64,000 nt of DNA from Candidatus Heimdallarchaeum endolithica (GTDB lineage Archaea > Asgardarchaeota > Heimdallarchaeia > Heimdallarchaeales > Heimdallarchaeaceae). This document shows positions 26,322 through 35,800 of the stretch, one piece after another (position 1 is the first letter of the stretch; every line of letters starts with the position of its first letter). The position numbers and the translations under genes were made by a program. The notes below the pieces were generated by a model. It ran no database searches. It was not told where the DNA came from and saw only the letters and a program-made list of their open reading frames with translations. The stretch is from NCBI GenBank assembly GCA_021513715.1, contig CP084167.1, positions 1,256,571 through 1,320,570 on the forward strand, given 5' to 3'.

Positions 26322-27506
26322 ATGAATTCTTTTACAATTTCAAAAGAAACTCACAAAAAAAGAATGGAAAAAATTAGAAGTTGGTTAGAAAAAGAAAATT
26401 TATCTGCAATGATTTTCTTTAGCCCTATGTCAATTTATTATCTAACAGGATATCGTTTTATTCCTACAGAAAGACCTATTTCTTTTGTTTTTCCCACTTT
26501 TGGTGAACCTTGGTTTTATGTTCCGAGATTAGAAGTCGAACACATTAGAGAAAAAATACCTTGGATAACATATGAGTACTATTTTGAATATCCAGATCTA
26601 AAGCACCCTGCAAAAATTTTTGTAGAATTAATAAAAAGAAAAAAACTTATAACAGACCCCATAGGCCTTGAGTCTCCCAATTTTTCTGCTCACTGGGGAT
26701 ATAAAGGGACATTAATTACTGATTTATTAAAAGATGATGTCCAAACTAAACTTTTTCCTTACCTTATTATGGAAATGAGAAAAATAAAAGATGAAGAAGA
26801 GCTCAAACTTATTCGAGAATCTGCAAAATGGGGGCATTTAGCACACAAATTATTACAAGAATATACTGAAATAGGAAAAGATGAAGTTGAAGTTAGTTTA
26901 AAAGCTTCTTGGGATGCAACAAAAGAAATGTTAAGAGAACTGCAAGATTTTGTTCCAAGTGGTACATTATCAGCTTATGCTGGGTATAGAGGGCAAATCG
27001 GTGAGTGGAGCGCAATCCCCCATTCTGTTTTACAAAAAACAAAATTTGAACAAGGTCAAACACTTGTAACAGGAGCTTCAGCTAATGTTTCTGGTTATTT
27101 GTCTGAACTTGAAAGAACTATGTTTATTGGTAAGCCAAATGAGAAACAGGGAAGATACTTCCAAATAATGAAAAAAGCTCAAGATGCTGCTTTAGAGACC
27201 TTTTCTCCTGGAATCCCATGTAGCAAAGTAGACAAAGCTGCAAGAAAAGTTTTCAAAGACGAAGGAGTTTTCCATTTAGTTCAGCACCATACAGGACATG
27301 CTATTGGTTTAGAAGGTCACGAACCTCCTTTTCTTGACATTGGAATAGATGAAATCATTAAACCTGGAATGGTTTTCACTTGCGAACCTGGAATTTATGA
27401 GTATAAATTTGCAGGTTTTCGTCATTCTGACACTGTTATTATCAACGAAGATGGAGCAGAAAGAATAACGCCATATCCTCGAGATATTGATGATTTAACT
27501 ATTTGA
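26322..27506 (+). CDS. M24-fold peptidase-like protein with altered metal-ligand positions
   Basis: The 394-residue protein has the creatinase-like N-terminal domain and the C-terminal pita-bread domain of aminopeptidase P/prolidase-type proteins. Conserved are HHTGHAIGLEGHEPPF and FTCEPGIY. At the other metal-ligand sites it has TGASANVSGYLSELERTM (classical enzymes have DxGxxxxGYxSDITRT) and GFRHSDTV (classical RIEDTV). Two or three of the five ligands are therefore replaced, as in creatinase and some uncharacterised Xaa-Pro peptidase-like groups, so dinuclear metallopeptidase activity is doubtful. It overlaps the convergent methionine aminopeptidase by 12 bp. Substrate unknown. Confidence 0.8.
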   Translation: MNSFTISKETHKKRMEKIRSWLEKENLSAMIFFSPMSIYYLTGYRFIPTERPISFVFPTFGEPWFYVPRLEVEHIREKIPWITYEYYFEYPDLKHPAKIFVELIKRKKLITDPIGLESPNFSAHWGYKGTLITDLLKDDVQTKLFPYLIMEMRKIKDEEELKLIRESAKWGHLAHKLLQEYTEIGKDEVEVSLKASWDATKEMLRELQDFVPSGTLSAYAGYRGQIGEWSAIPHSVLQKTKFEQGQTLVTGASANVSGYLSELERTMFIGKPNEKQGRYFQIMKKAQDAALETFSPGIPCSKVDKAARKVFKDEGVFHLVQHHTGHAIGLEGHEPPFLDIGIDEIIKPGMVFTCEPGIYEYKFAGFRHSDTVIINEDGAERITPYPRDIDDLTI

Positions 27507-28421
27507 AACTTTTTTTCTTGTTAATATAACTTTTTTTCCATTTTCTTTAAGGAATATAGTATCTTCTGCTTGAGCTACAGGTTTGTTAGTTATTTCCTTT
27601 AAAACTGAATATCCGTGTAAAACATGTTGTTCTGTTAACTCTTCTAATGCCTGTTCGATCTGTTTTTTACTGAACTTTTCAACTAACCAACGTGGAGAGA
27701 AAGGTAATCCATAGAAGTGCTTTTTTATATAAACAAAGACTTCTCTGGCTTGAGGACTTGGAGTATTTCTTAACTGTGAGTAATGTATGAATATCGTTTC
27801 CAAATCATCATCAATTACTATACCTTTTCCTGTTGTTGAAAATGGTTCTATTGCATAGGCATTGTTCTTATGAAAAACATCTTTAGGTTTCCACAGCTTT
27901 TTATTTTTTCCGTAATTAGGAATAGATAACCCATCATGGAGAGAATATTGTCCTAGAGAATGTCCAGACAAATTTGTTATAGGTTTGAAACCTTCTTTTC
28001 TGATTGTTTTTTCTACTACTGCCCCAACTTCATAAACATTTACTTTATCATTTATCTTCTTTAAAGCTGCAAAAAGTGCATGTTCAGCTGAAGTTTTTAA
28101 CTTTTCAAATTTAGAATCAAATATTTTCATCCTCGCTGCATCAGTAATAAAACCATCTACAGCTACACCAAGATCTATTTTAACAATTGAATGATCAGGT
28201 ATTTCACTAGTATCATCAATTATTGGTGAATAATGAGCAGCTACTTCATTAATAGAAATATTTACAGGAAAAGCAGGTATTGCTCCTTGTTTTCTGATAA
28301 AATTTTCTGTTCTTTCTGCTATTTCAAGTAAAGAACTCCCTGGTTCACATAAACTCAAAGCTAGTTCCATGGCTTTTACATGTACTTGACCACTCAATTT
28401 GTATTTTTTTTCCGTTTCCAT
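27495..28421 (-). CDS. map: Methionine aminopeptidase, type II
   Basis: This 308-residue M24A enzyme removes N-terminal methionine. All five metal ligands are visible: Asp in KIDLGVAVDG, Asp in FITDAARM, His in LSGHSLGQYSLH, Glu in YAIEPFSTTGKG, and the late Glu in VAQAEDTIFL. An inserted helical region of about 60 residues before the last ligand (PRWLVEKFSKKQIEQALEEL) is the winged-helix-like insertion that defines type II, the archaeal and eukaryotic form. Length agrees with archaeal enzymes (about 295 aa). An insertion sequence begins about 60 bp upstream of its start. Confidence 0.94.
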   Translation of the reverse strand: METEKKYKLSGQVHVKAMELALSLCEPGSSLLEIAERTENFIRKQGAIPAFPVNISINEVAAHYSPIIDDTSEIPDHSIVKIDLGVAVDGFITDAARMKIFDSKFEKLKTSAEHALFAALKKINDKVNVYEVGAVVEKTIRKEGFKPITNLSGHSLGQYSLHDGLSIPNYGKNKKLWKPKDVFHKNNAYAIEPFSTTGKGIVIDDDLETIFIHYSQLRNTPSPQAREVFVYIKKHFYGLPFSPRWLVEKFSKKQIEQALEELTEQHVLHGYSVLKEITNKPVAQAEDTIFLKENGKKVILTRKKVSNS

Positions 28422-28467
28422 TTTAATCCTTTCTTCAGTATAATCAAAAATGTATATTCTGTTTTTT

Positions 28468-28484
28468 ATTTGTTTTCTTAATAC
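28468..28484. repeat. 17-bp direct repeat flanking the insertion sequence, left copy
   Basis: ATTTGTTTTCTTAATAC, identical to 29495-29511. It abuts the left end of the element and looks like a target-site duplication, though 17 bp is long for this transposase type. Confidence 0.75.
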
Positions 28485-29494
28485 TGTTTACTCAATAGAC
28501 TTGGGTTACACTTTTGGGTACTAGAGAAACATAGGGGTGATTCATAAATCTTTCTCCTGGGGTGAGGAAGTTAAGAGATTGGTGAGGACGACTAAAATTG
28601 TAGTAAGAGCGGTAGTAGGAGAGATCTGCGTTGCAGTATTTTAGACCTAATCTTTCCATCTCACGGATGATTGTCCCATGTAGTCTTTCTACTTTTCCAC
28701 ATGTTTCGGGGTGAAAAACTCTAGCTCTGATGTGTTTTATTCCTTCTGTTTGACACCAACGGGAGAAGGTACTTGTTCCTCCTCCAACGGAAGAGAAGAG
28801 TGCTCCATTGTCCGTGAGGATAGACTCGGGGTAACCGTACTCTTTTATTGCTTCCTCTAGTAGATTTATTATCTGCTCTTTTTTTGGTGCAAAAGGGTGG
28901 AATTTAGCTCCCAGACAGAATCGTGAGTGGTCGTCTATCAAGGTTATGAGATGGAGATGTTGTCCCTGTTCTTCTACCCAGAATGGTCCTTTCACATCTA
29001 TTTACCAGAGTTCGTTAGGTTTTTGACGTTCAAAACTCTTGTATCGAGGTCTCTTCCTCTTTTTTCTATTGACCCATAAAGGAAGACCTAACTCTTTTAT
29101 TACTTTCGTCACTGTCGTCTGAGAGAGTGCTTTTCCTTCTCTCTTCAACAAATAAGCTATCTTCTCCACATTCATTCCTTGTTTTATTCTTAACTCCCTT
29201 ATCCTCTCTTTTAACTCCTCATCCACTTTCCTGTGTATAGTTTTTGGTCTGGAGGATCTATCTTTCCACCATTCTCCTTCAGGGTTCTCTCTGAACCTCT
29301 TCAACCACTTATACACAAACTTCCTACTCACCATATACTTGTGAGCTATCTCTTTTATCTTCTCTCCATCCAAAGCTTTTTTAACTACAATTTTTCTTAG
29401 TTTCTCCAGGTTACGTTCGGTCTTATTCATATTTAATCACTTACCCACGTAACCCACTTCTATTTATTTGTTACCAATGTGAGTGGAGTATACA
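28485..29494 (-). mobile_element. Insertion sequence, IS481/IS3-like DDE transposase, 1010 bp
   Basis: The element lies between perfect 17-bp direct repeats. Its ends are TGTTTACTC and GAGTATACA, terminal inverted repeats matching at 8 of 9 positions. A second inverted match (TGGGTTAC at 28502-28509, GTAACCCA at 29449-29456) lies further in. It carries one minus-strand transposase frame occupying almost the whole length. Perfect flanking repeats argue for a fairly recent insertion between map and the ATPase/coiled-coil operon. Confidence 0.8.
28492..29430 (-). pseudogene. Transposase with HTH and DDE integrase core, interrupted by one in-frame TAA
   Basis: The upstream part (29430 to 29005) is a helix-turn-helix region with KIKEIAHKYMVSRKFVYKWL and a second HTH, ending NELW. 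The TAA at 29002-29004 stands where relatives typically have a codon for Gln in ELWQIDxKG. The frame continues with IDVKGPFW, LITLIDDHSRF, LTDNGALF and CGKVERLHGTI, giving the DDE residues Asp, Asp and Glu, up to the TGA at 28492. The first catalytic Asp (28996-28998) lies between the stop and the next possible start (GTG 28993-28995), so re-initiation would not restore an active protein. Readthrough or a sequencing error would. Confidence 0.85.
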
Positions 29495-29511
29495 ATTTGT
29501 TTTCTTAATAC
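29495..29511. repeat. 17-bp direct repeat flanking the insertion sequence, right copy
   Basis: Identical to 28468-28484. It directly follows the right terminal inverted repeat GAGTATACA. Confidence 0.75.
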
Positions 29512-29656
29512 CGAAAAAGAAAAAAATTGAAAATAATGAACCTAAATTATGATTTTTTTCAATAATATGAAACTTTGAAAACCAACGATAATATTAAAAT
29601 AGAATAAATGATAAAGTAACAAGTAACTAAACCTTACTTATTTAGGAGAAAGAAAC

Positions 29657-31408
29657 ATGCCACTTGAGACAAATAACTACTTTAAACCTGTTGAACCAAA
29701 AAAATACATTGGACAGCAAGAAATCATTAAAAGTTTTAATGAACTTATAAATAAGTTCAAAGTTGGAGAAACAGAAAAAAGGTCAGTATTGATAATTGGT
29801 AATAATGGTACTGGAAAATCTTCACTTCTTTTAAAATTAGCAGAATATATTAGCGGGAGAAGAGATACAAAGACTATTTACGACATTAAACCAATAAAGG
29901 AGCAAGTTGAAGGATTTTTTAGAAATTGGTTAAATGATATTGATAAGCTTACTCCAAATTGGGGAGGTATCTTCGAAAAGATTCCTGAACTTCCTCTTCT
30001 TAAAGATGATAACAGAATCACTGATGAGATAGAATATGTACAAGAATTTACGAATAAATTCTTTGAAAAAATGGACAAAATCGATAAAAAGCTAAAAAAT
30101 GAGAAAATTAGATTATATTTCTTCATAGACAATACTTCCATTTTTAGAATGATGAGATATTCTATTTTCTACAAAATATTCGCACAAATTGTTGAAGAAA
30201 TAACAAAAAAAGGTTACAATCTTTTTGTCGTGACGACAATAGATGAACTCTTCCTTTCAGAAATTGACATTGAAAAGAAACTTACTTTCAACTCAGACAT
30301 TTATAAATTGAAGCCTTTAACAGAAGCAGAAGCTCAAATATTCATAAAAGAAAAATCTCCAGAACTTAAGTTGTCTGATGTCCTAGAACTTCTAGAAAAT
30401 AGTGAAAGAACATACTTTGATCTTATCTTAGCAATATTCTTTATAGAGAAAAAGCTTTCTGTGACAGATTATGTAGAAAAGAACATAGTAAAATTACTAG
30501 ATATTTCTGAAGAAGAACATGAAGCTCTTCAAGAAATGGGTACGTATTCTGAGAACCTATTTCCTGAAGAAAGGTTACTTAAGTTCATTCAAAAAGAAAC
30601 TTTAGATAGTTTAGAGAAAAAAGGTTTAATCGAATATTTTGGAGATTACATCCGTTTTACACAAAATGCACTTTTAGATGTAGTTAAATTTAATGAGAAA
30701 TTATATTCTACATTAACAATTATAATGATAAAGTTAGATAAAATTCTACATGATCTAGAGAGTGACATAATACCTACTGACATTGAATTCCAAGAACTAA
30801 GAAAGATAACTTCCCGTATTCATGATGGTTTGTCATATAATGTAGTTGGAGCAAAAGTAAACCAAATAATTAAAATGCTGATTAAGAAAAAAGAGTTCCA
30901 AAAAGCTTATGATTTTGCTTTACTAAACATTAACAATTTTGATCAACTTCATGATTTTGTAAGAGCTGCAACTATTGCAGAGAAAGTAGGAAGAGATTTA
31001 GAGGAAAAACATTACGCTTTTGCAGGAAAATTATATTATAGAGCAGGTACTTTCTATGAGACTATGAAAGAAGACTCAAAAGCTAAACGTGCATTTATAC
31101 GTGCAGCAGATCAGTTTGAGAAACAGTTTTCTTCATTAGATGCCAAAACTAGTCCTTATTTATTAAGAGCGCATATTAAATCATGCTTAGATTGTTATAG
31201 AAAAGCTAAAGACGAAGCTAGATTTAGAAGAATCAAAGAAAAAGCAATCAAGATCTTCCCTGAGGAATCAATACATCATCGCTATGTTAGTGAGATTAAT
31301 TATAAGAAAACAGAGACTATACAAGCCACTCCGATTATAGAAGAAACAAAAGAAGAAGAAAAGAAACCAATAGATATCGATGATTTAGAAAAAGAATTAG
31401 AATTTTAG
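29657..31408 (+). CDS. P-loop (AAA/STAND-like) ATPase with helical-repeat C-terminus
   Basis: Residues 17-24 (YIGQQEII) and the Walker A GNNGTGKSS (48-56) are followed by a Walker B-like LYFFIDNTSIF and a sensor-type FVVTTIDELF. The lid region LKPLTEAEAQIFIKEKSPEL resembles the Orc1/Cdc6 and STAND/archaeal ATPase clade. A winged-helix-like segment (about 275-345) comes next. The last 230 residues are helical repeats resembling TPR/SNAP solenoids (HYAFAGKLYYRAGTFYETMK, then AKRAFIRAADQFEKQF). It is first of three genes separated by only 10-11 bp, the other two being coiled-coil proteins, so it probably powers or regulates a complex they form. Specific function unknown. Confidence 0.75.
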   Translation: MPLETNNYFKPVEPKKYIGQQEIIKSFNELINKFKVGETEKRSVLIIGNNGTGKSSLLLKLAEYISGRRDTKTIYDIKPIKEQVEGFFRNWLNDIDKLTPNWGGIFEKIPELPLLKDDNRITDEIEYVQEFTNKFFEKMDKIDKKLKNEKIRLYFFIDNTSIFRMMRYSIFYKIFAQIVEEITKKGYNLFVVTTIDELFLSEIDIEKKLTFNSDIYKLKPLTEAEAQIFIKEKSPELKLSDVLELLENSERTYFDLILAIFFIEKKLSVTDYVEKNIVKLLDISEEEHEALQEMGTYSENLFPEERLLKFIQKETLDSLEKKGLIEYFGDYIRFTQNALLDVVKFNEKLYSTLTIIMIKLDKILHDLESDIIPTDIEFQELRKITSRIHDGLSYNVVGAKVNQIIKMLIKKKEFQKAYDFALLNINNFDQLHDFVRAATIAEKVGRDLEEKHYAFAGKLYYRAGTFYETMKEDSKAKRAFIRAADQFEKQFSSLDAKTSPYLLRAHIKSCLDCYRKAKDEARFRRIKEKAIKIFPEESIHHRYVSEINYKKTETIQATPIIEETKEEEKKPIDIDDLEKELEF

Positions 31409-31418
31409 GTGAAATAAG

Positions 31419-32858
31419 GTGTCAGAAAAAGAAATTAGTAAATTTAGTAAAGAAATAGAAAATTTAGAAAATGAGATTTTTGCTTTAAATAGTTCTTTAG
31501 AAGAACTTCAAGCATTTGATAAGTATTATAGTGAGCTTTTACAAATAATTCAGAACAAATTATTATCGTTAAATGAAAAGCTTAGAGAGTTACATGACAA
31601 CTCCCACAAAGAATTAACAAACAATATTGAAACAATAGAAGAAAAAACGAAAGAGTTAACTCTAAAATGGACTGAAACTAACAAAGAGACAGCGACAACA
31701 GAGTTAACAAAAATTGATGAAAAACTAAGTAATCTAAAAATAAAGTTTGTTGAAAGCTTAAATTCGAACAAAAAAGCAATAGAGAACCTTTCTGAAAAAT
31801 TTGTAAATGATATAAATAATATCATCAGCGCACATATTCAAGAACATGAGCGTTTTTCAACCAATCAGGTTAAGACAACAAGAGATAGTTTTTCAGATAT
31901 GAAAAAAGAGTTATCAGATCTACACTTAAACAGTATAAAAGAATTAGAAAAAAATACAGTAGATATAAGATCAAATTTTGACGCCAATATTAAAATCAAT
32001 GAAGATATTCTAAAAGAAAGTATTCAACATTTGAGAACTGAATATAGAGATAAGTTAACTATGAATATGGAAGGAGTTTTTGAAAGTTTTGAGAGAATTA
32101 AAGACGAACTAGGAAACATGGTCACAAATACTATTCAAAAAATTCAGAATGAACTTTCAGGAATTACAGAAACAATGGATAAATACCTTATTCAAGAAAT
32201 TTCTAAAATCCAAGATATTTTAGGAGACTACGAGGAAGGAATGTTAGATGTAAACAATATTGTTATGAGCAATTTTGATGCTTCTAAAAAAGAATTATTA
32301 CAAAGATATGATGATCTTACAGAGAAATATATTACTAAATACAAGAATGCCTATGCAGAACTAGAAGAAAACTATATCAAGAAGAATGAGTCGATTTTAG
32401 AGGATTTAGTTTCTAAATCTCAAGAAATGGTTCAAGAAGCAAAAACAGAGTTTAGTCAACAACAAGAAAATATCTCTTCAATTTTGGAAAAAACACATGA
32501 GCAAATAACAATAGAAACAGCAGATTTAGAGAAAAAGTCTCAAGAACAGTTTAGTGAAATGCAACAAAGTATAGAGAGTTCATCTACTAAAATAAAAACT
32601 ACTATAGAAACTTCGCAAAATGATGTTAACTCAGCTCTTGCAGAACAAACTGTTGCTACTAAAGAAAAAATTAATGATTTAATTACCAATATCAAAAAAC
32701 AGGTTAAAGATTTACAAGATAGTTCTCTAAAAGCTTTAGATGAAGAAGCGAAACTTAAGATTACAGAAGCAGATAAAGCACAAAAAGAGAAATTAAAAGT
32801 AATTAATCAATTAAAAAAGACTAGCAAAACAATAGAAAGAATTAAAGAGGAACTTTAG
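31419..32858 (+). CDS. 479-residue coiled-coil protein
   Basis: The GTG start at 31419 is preceded by AGGTGAAATAAG. Nearly the whole protein is predicted by eye to be alpha-helical coiled coil: regular heptads rich in Lys, Glu, Asn, Ser and Thr, almost no Pro or Gly, and no cysteine. There is no membrane segment or enzymatic motif. It sits 10 bp after the ATPase gene and 11 bp before the giant coiled-coil gene, and its composition is very like that of the giant protein, so the two may be relatives or assemble together. Similarity to SMC arms, chemoreceptor signalling domains or tropomyosin-like rods would be compositional only. Confidence 0.75.
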   Translation: MSEKEISKFSKEIENLENEIFALNSSLEELQAFDKYYSELLQIIQNKLLSLNEKLRELHDNSHKELTNNIETIEEKTKELTLKWTETNKETATTELTKIDEKLSNLKIKFVESLNSNKKAIENLSEKFVNDINNIISAHIQEHERFSTNQVKTTRDSFSDMKKELSDLHLNSIKELEKNTVDIRSNFDANIKINEDILKESIQHLRTEYRDKLTMNMEGVFESFERIKDELGNMVTNTIQKIQNELSGITETMDKYLIQEISKIQDILGDYEEGMLDVNNIVMSNFDASKKELLQRYDDLTEKYITKYKNAYAELEENYIKKNESILEDLVSKSQEMVQEAKTEFSQQQENISSILEKTHEQITIETADLEKKSQEQFSEMQQSIESSSTKIKTTIETSQNDVNSALAEQTVATKEKINDLITNIKKQVKDLQDSSLKALDEEAKLKITEADKAQKEKLKVINQLKKTSKTIERIKEEL

Positions 32859-32869
32859 GAAGTGAAAAA

Positions 32870-35800
32870 ATGGAATCCACATTAGAGAAAATGGGTTTAT
32901 CAAAGGAAGAAATTGAAGTTTATGCTAATATTGTTCAATTTGGCTTTAGAACTATAGGACAGATTCAAATTTATACAAAAACAGATACTGAAACTATTGT
33001 ACAAGCCTTAAATAAATTAGTAGAAAAAGGATACATTAAAGAAATAAAACCAAGAAAACCAGAGGGTACTTCAATATTCATCCCTCTTCCACCTCAAATT
33101 AAACTTACAGAAGATGTTGCTAAAAGATTGGATGACGAACTATCTGCTCTCAGTAGAGAAGTAAACGAGGATTGGAACAATACTATTACATTGCTACGCA
33201 AAGAATTACTTGCTTTTCATGAGAATATGTCTTCAAATCTTGGAGAACATAAAAATCAAATTTCTGATGAAGCTAACAAATTTCACTCTGAGATGAATGA
33301 TCTCATCAATAAAAAGAAAACAGAATTAGAAAATTCAATTTCAAAAATCAATCAAGAAATAAAAACTCTCCTGGATACAGATGAAGAAAATCTTCAAAAA
33401 TCTTCTGAGAGAGTCAAAGAGACAATAAATACTAGTTTTGATACCACCATTCACAAGATAGGTGAGTTTCACGATAATTTCAAATCAAAAATTGAAGAAA
33501 CATATAAGAAACTAGAAGAAGAACATAAAGAAAAAATTTCCAAACAAAAAGAGAATATTCAAAATAAACTTCAAGAGATTATAGATTTAGCAAAAAGTAA
33601 TCTAGATAAGAATTTCTCTGTTTTAGATGAAAACCAAGAAATTGTTAAAGGAAAAACGTCCGATGTTTTTTCTGATTTAGCTGAAAAGAGTAATAGTGTG
33701 GGAAATAATAGTATTGAGTCTACAAAGAATACAATTAACTCGATTATTGAGAAATATAAAGAAAAGATTAATCAATACCAATCAAACGTTAAAGACATTT
33801 TAAGTTCTCTAAACGAAGAATTAACAGCTCTTGAGAATTCAACAAATGACAATATTGTTCAAACAATTACTCAAGCAAAAGATATTGCTATTTCTGTATT
33901 GAATGATAATGAAAAGCAATTTATTAAGCTTGTAGAAGATACAAAAACAAATGCTGTCCAAAAACTAAGTCAACTTATTTCTGAAACAGGAGAGAAGAAT
34001 AACAATGCAAAAGAAGAACTAATCTCTGCATTAAAGGATTATCTTTCCCAATTTGAAGAGAACAGTCAAAATCTTCTTGCTTTACTGAAAGATGGAATAA
34101 AGGCTGGTTTCACTAATTTACAAGAAGGATTAGAAAATTCAATTACTAAACTCAATGAACAGATAACAACTATGCAAGAAGACATTGAAGAATTTGTTGA
34201 ATCATATATTGGTTCTTTATTTGAAGATATTGAAAATATTAAACAGACCATATTAACAAAATTGAATACCAATATTGAAAAGTTTTCAAAAGATACAACT
34301 AACAAACATAATAAGAACAAGGAACTAATCTCGAAAATAGAGAATGATTTCACTCAAGCTACCACTGATATTATTCAAAAATCAAGTGAAATGATAGTAA
34401 ACGAAACAGAGAAAATTTCTTCTGAAATAAAAGAAAGCAAAGAAAAACTAAAAGAAGAAAATACCTCTTTCCTTACAAAACATCATGATGAAATTGAGAA
34501 TTACAAGGAAACCCTTTCTGAAACAATAAAACAACTTTTTGAAAATAAAGAAGAGTTTAATTCATTCTTTGTAGAACATCTAGATAACTTAAAAACTGAA
34601 GCAAAGGAAAAAATAGAAACTAATAAAGAGACAAACATCAAAAATGTTAAAGAAAAGTTAAATTCAAAGAATGAGGAATATACAAAAAGGATCAATGATT
34701 TCGTAGAAGAATATCTACGCGAGTCTAGAAACATAAGAGATGAAACACCTAACCTTGTTGAGCTAGAATATACTAAAGCTTCAAACAAAATTAATGAAAT
34801 AAGTTCCAATCTTTCAGAGCTTATCAGTGCCTTCACCACAATGGTTAATGAAATTTATGATAAAATAGATGAAAAAGCAGCTAACAAATTATTTGGTAAA
34901 GGTGAAGGATTAAACTTCATTGATAGGTTAGAAAAAATCAAGAATGATAATCAAAACATATCTGAAAAAGTGAAAACTGATCTTGACTCTCTTTATCGTA
35001 CTTTTGAAAGTTCTAAAGAAAAATTGAGTGAAGACATTTTCGATAAAATGAATAAACACATTGAACTATTTACAGATTACAACGAAGAGAACATTACTCA
35101 GTTTAATGAATTTATTGAAAATACAAAGAAGGAAATTGAAGAAAGCTTAGATTCTGCAATAGAAGACCTAAAAGCTAAAATTGATAATGAGATATCAGAA
35201 TATAAAACGGCTTTTGACACCCAAATAAATGATAAATTCATAATATTGTCTTCTCTAATTGGTGAAGAAATAGAAAAGACAAAGGATATGCCTGAAATCG
35301 ATACTTTAGAAGAGTTTTTCACAAAGGTTAAAAACGAAACTAGTACAAAAATTAAAGAATTTGTTAAAATGCTTGATTCTTCGTTTACTAAACAGGAAAA
35401 ATCTTCTGGTTCTTTACATAAATCTTTAGTTAAAAAACTTGATGAATTACAGAAACAATCTTTGAAGACACTAAATAAGGCTAAAGTAGAGTTAGAAAAA
35501 GTAAATGATGAAATTACTACTGAGTCGAATTCTCTTCTTCAGACAACTGTTGAAAATATGGAACAAGATATTGAAAACACAATTACAGAGAGTAAGGAAA
35601 AAGCAAATGAAAAGGTGGCTGAAAAGAAAGAAGAACTAACCAAAATTGTCACAGAGAGTATTGATGGTTTGGTGGAATCAAAGAATAGAATTCAAGCTGA
35701 AATTGAGAAAAGTAATAATGATGTTCTCGCCAATTTAGATGATTCAATTGTTAAAAATATTGAGTCTCATTCAGAGTTAGTAGACTCATTATCTAACAAG

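Noticed and set aside
28492..28995. Independent functional integrase ORF starting at GTG 28995
   Set aside because: It is in frame with the upstream HTH part across a single TAA and lacks the first catalytic Asp, so the two halves are one interrupted transposase.
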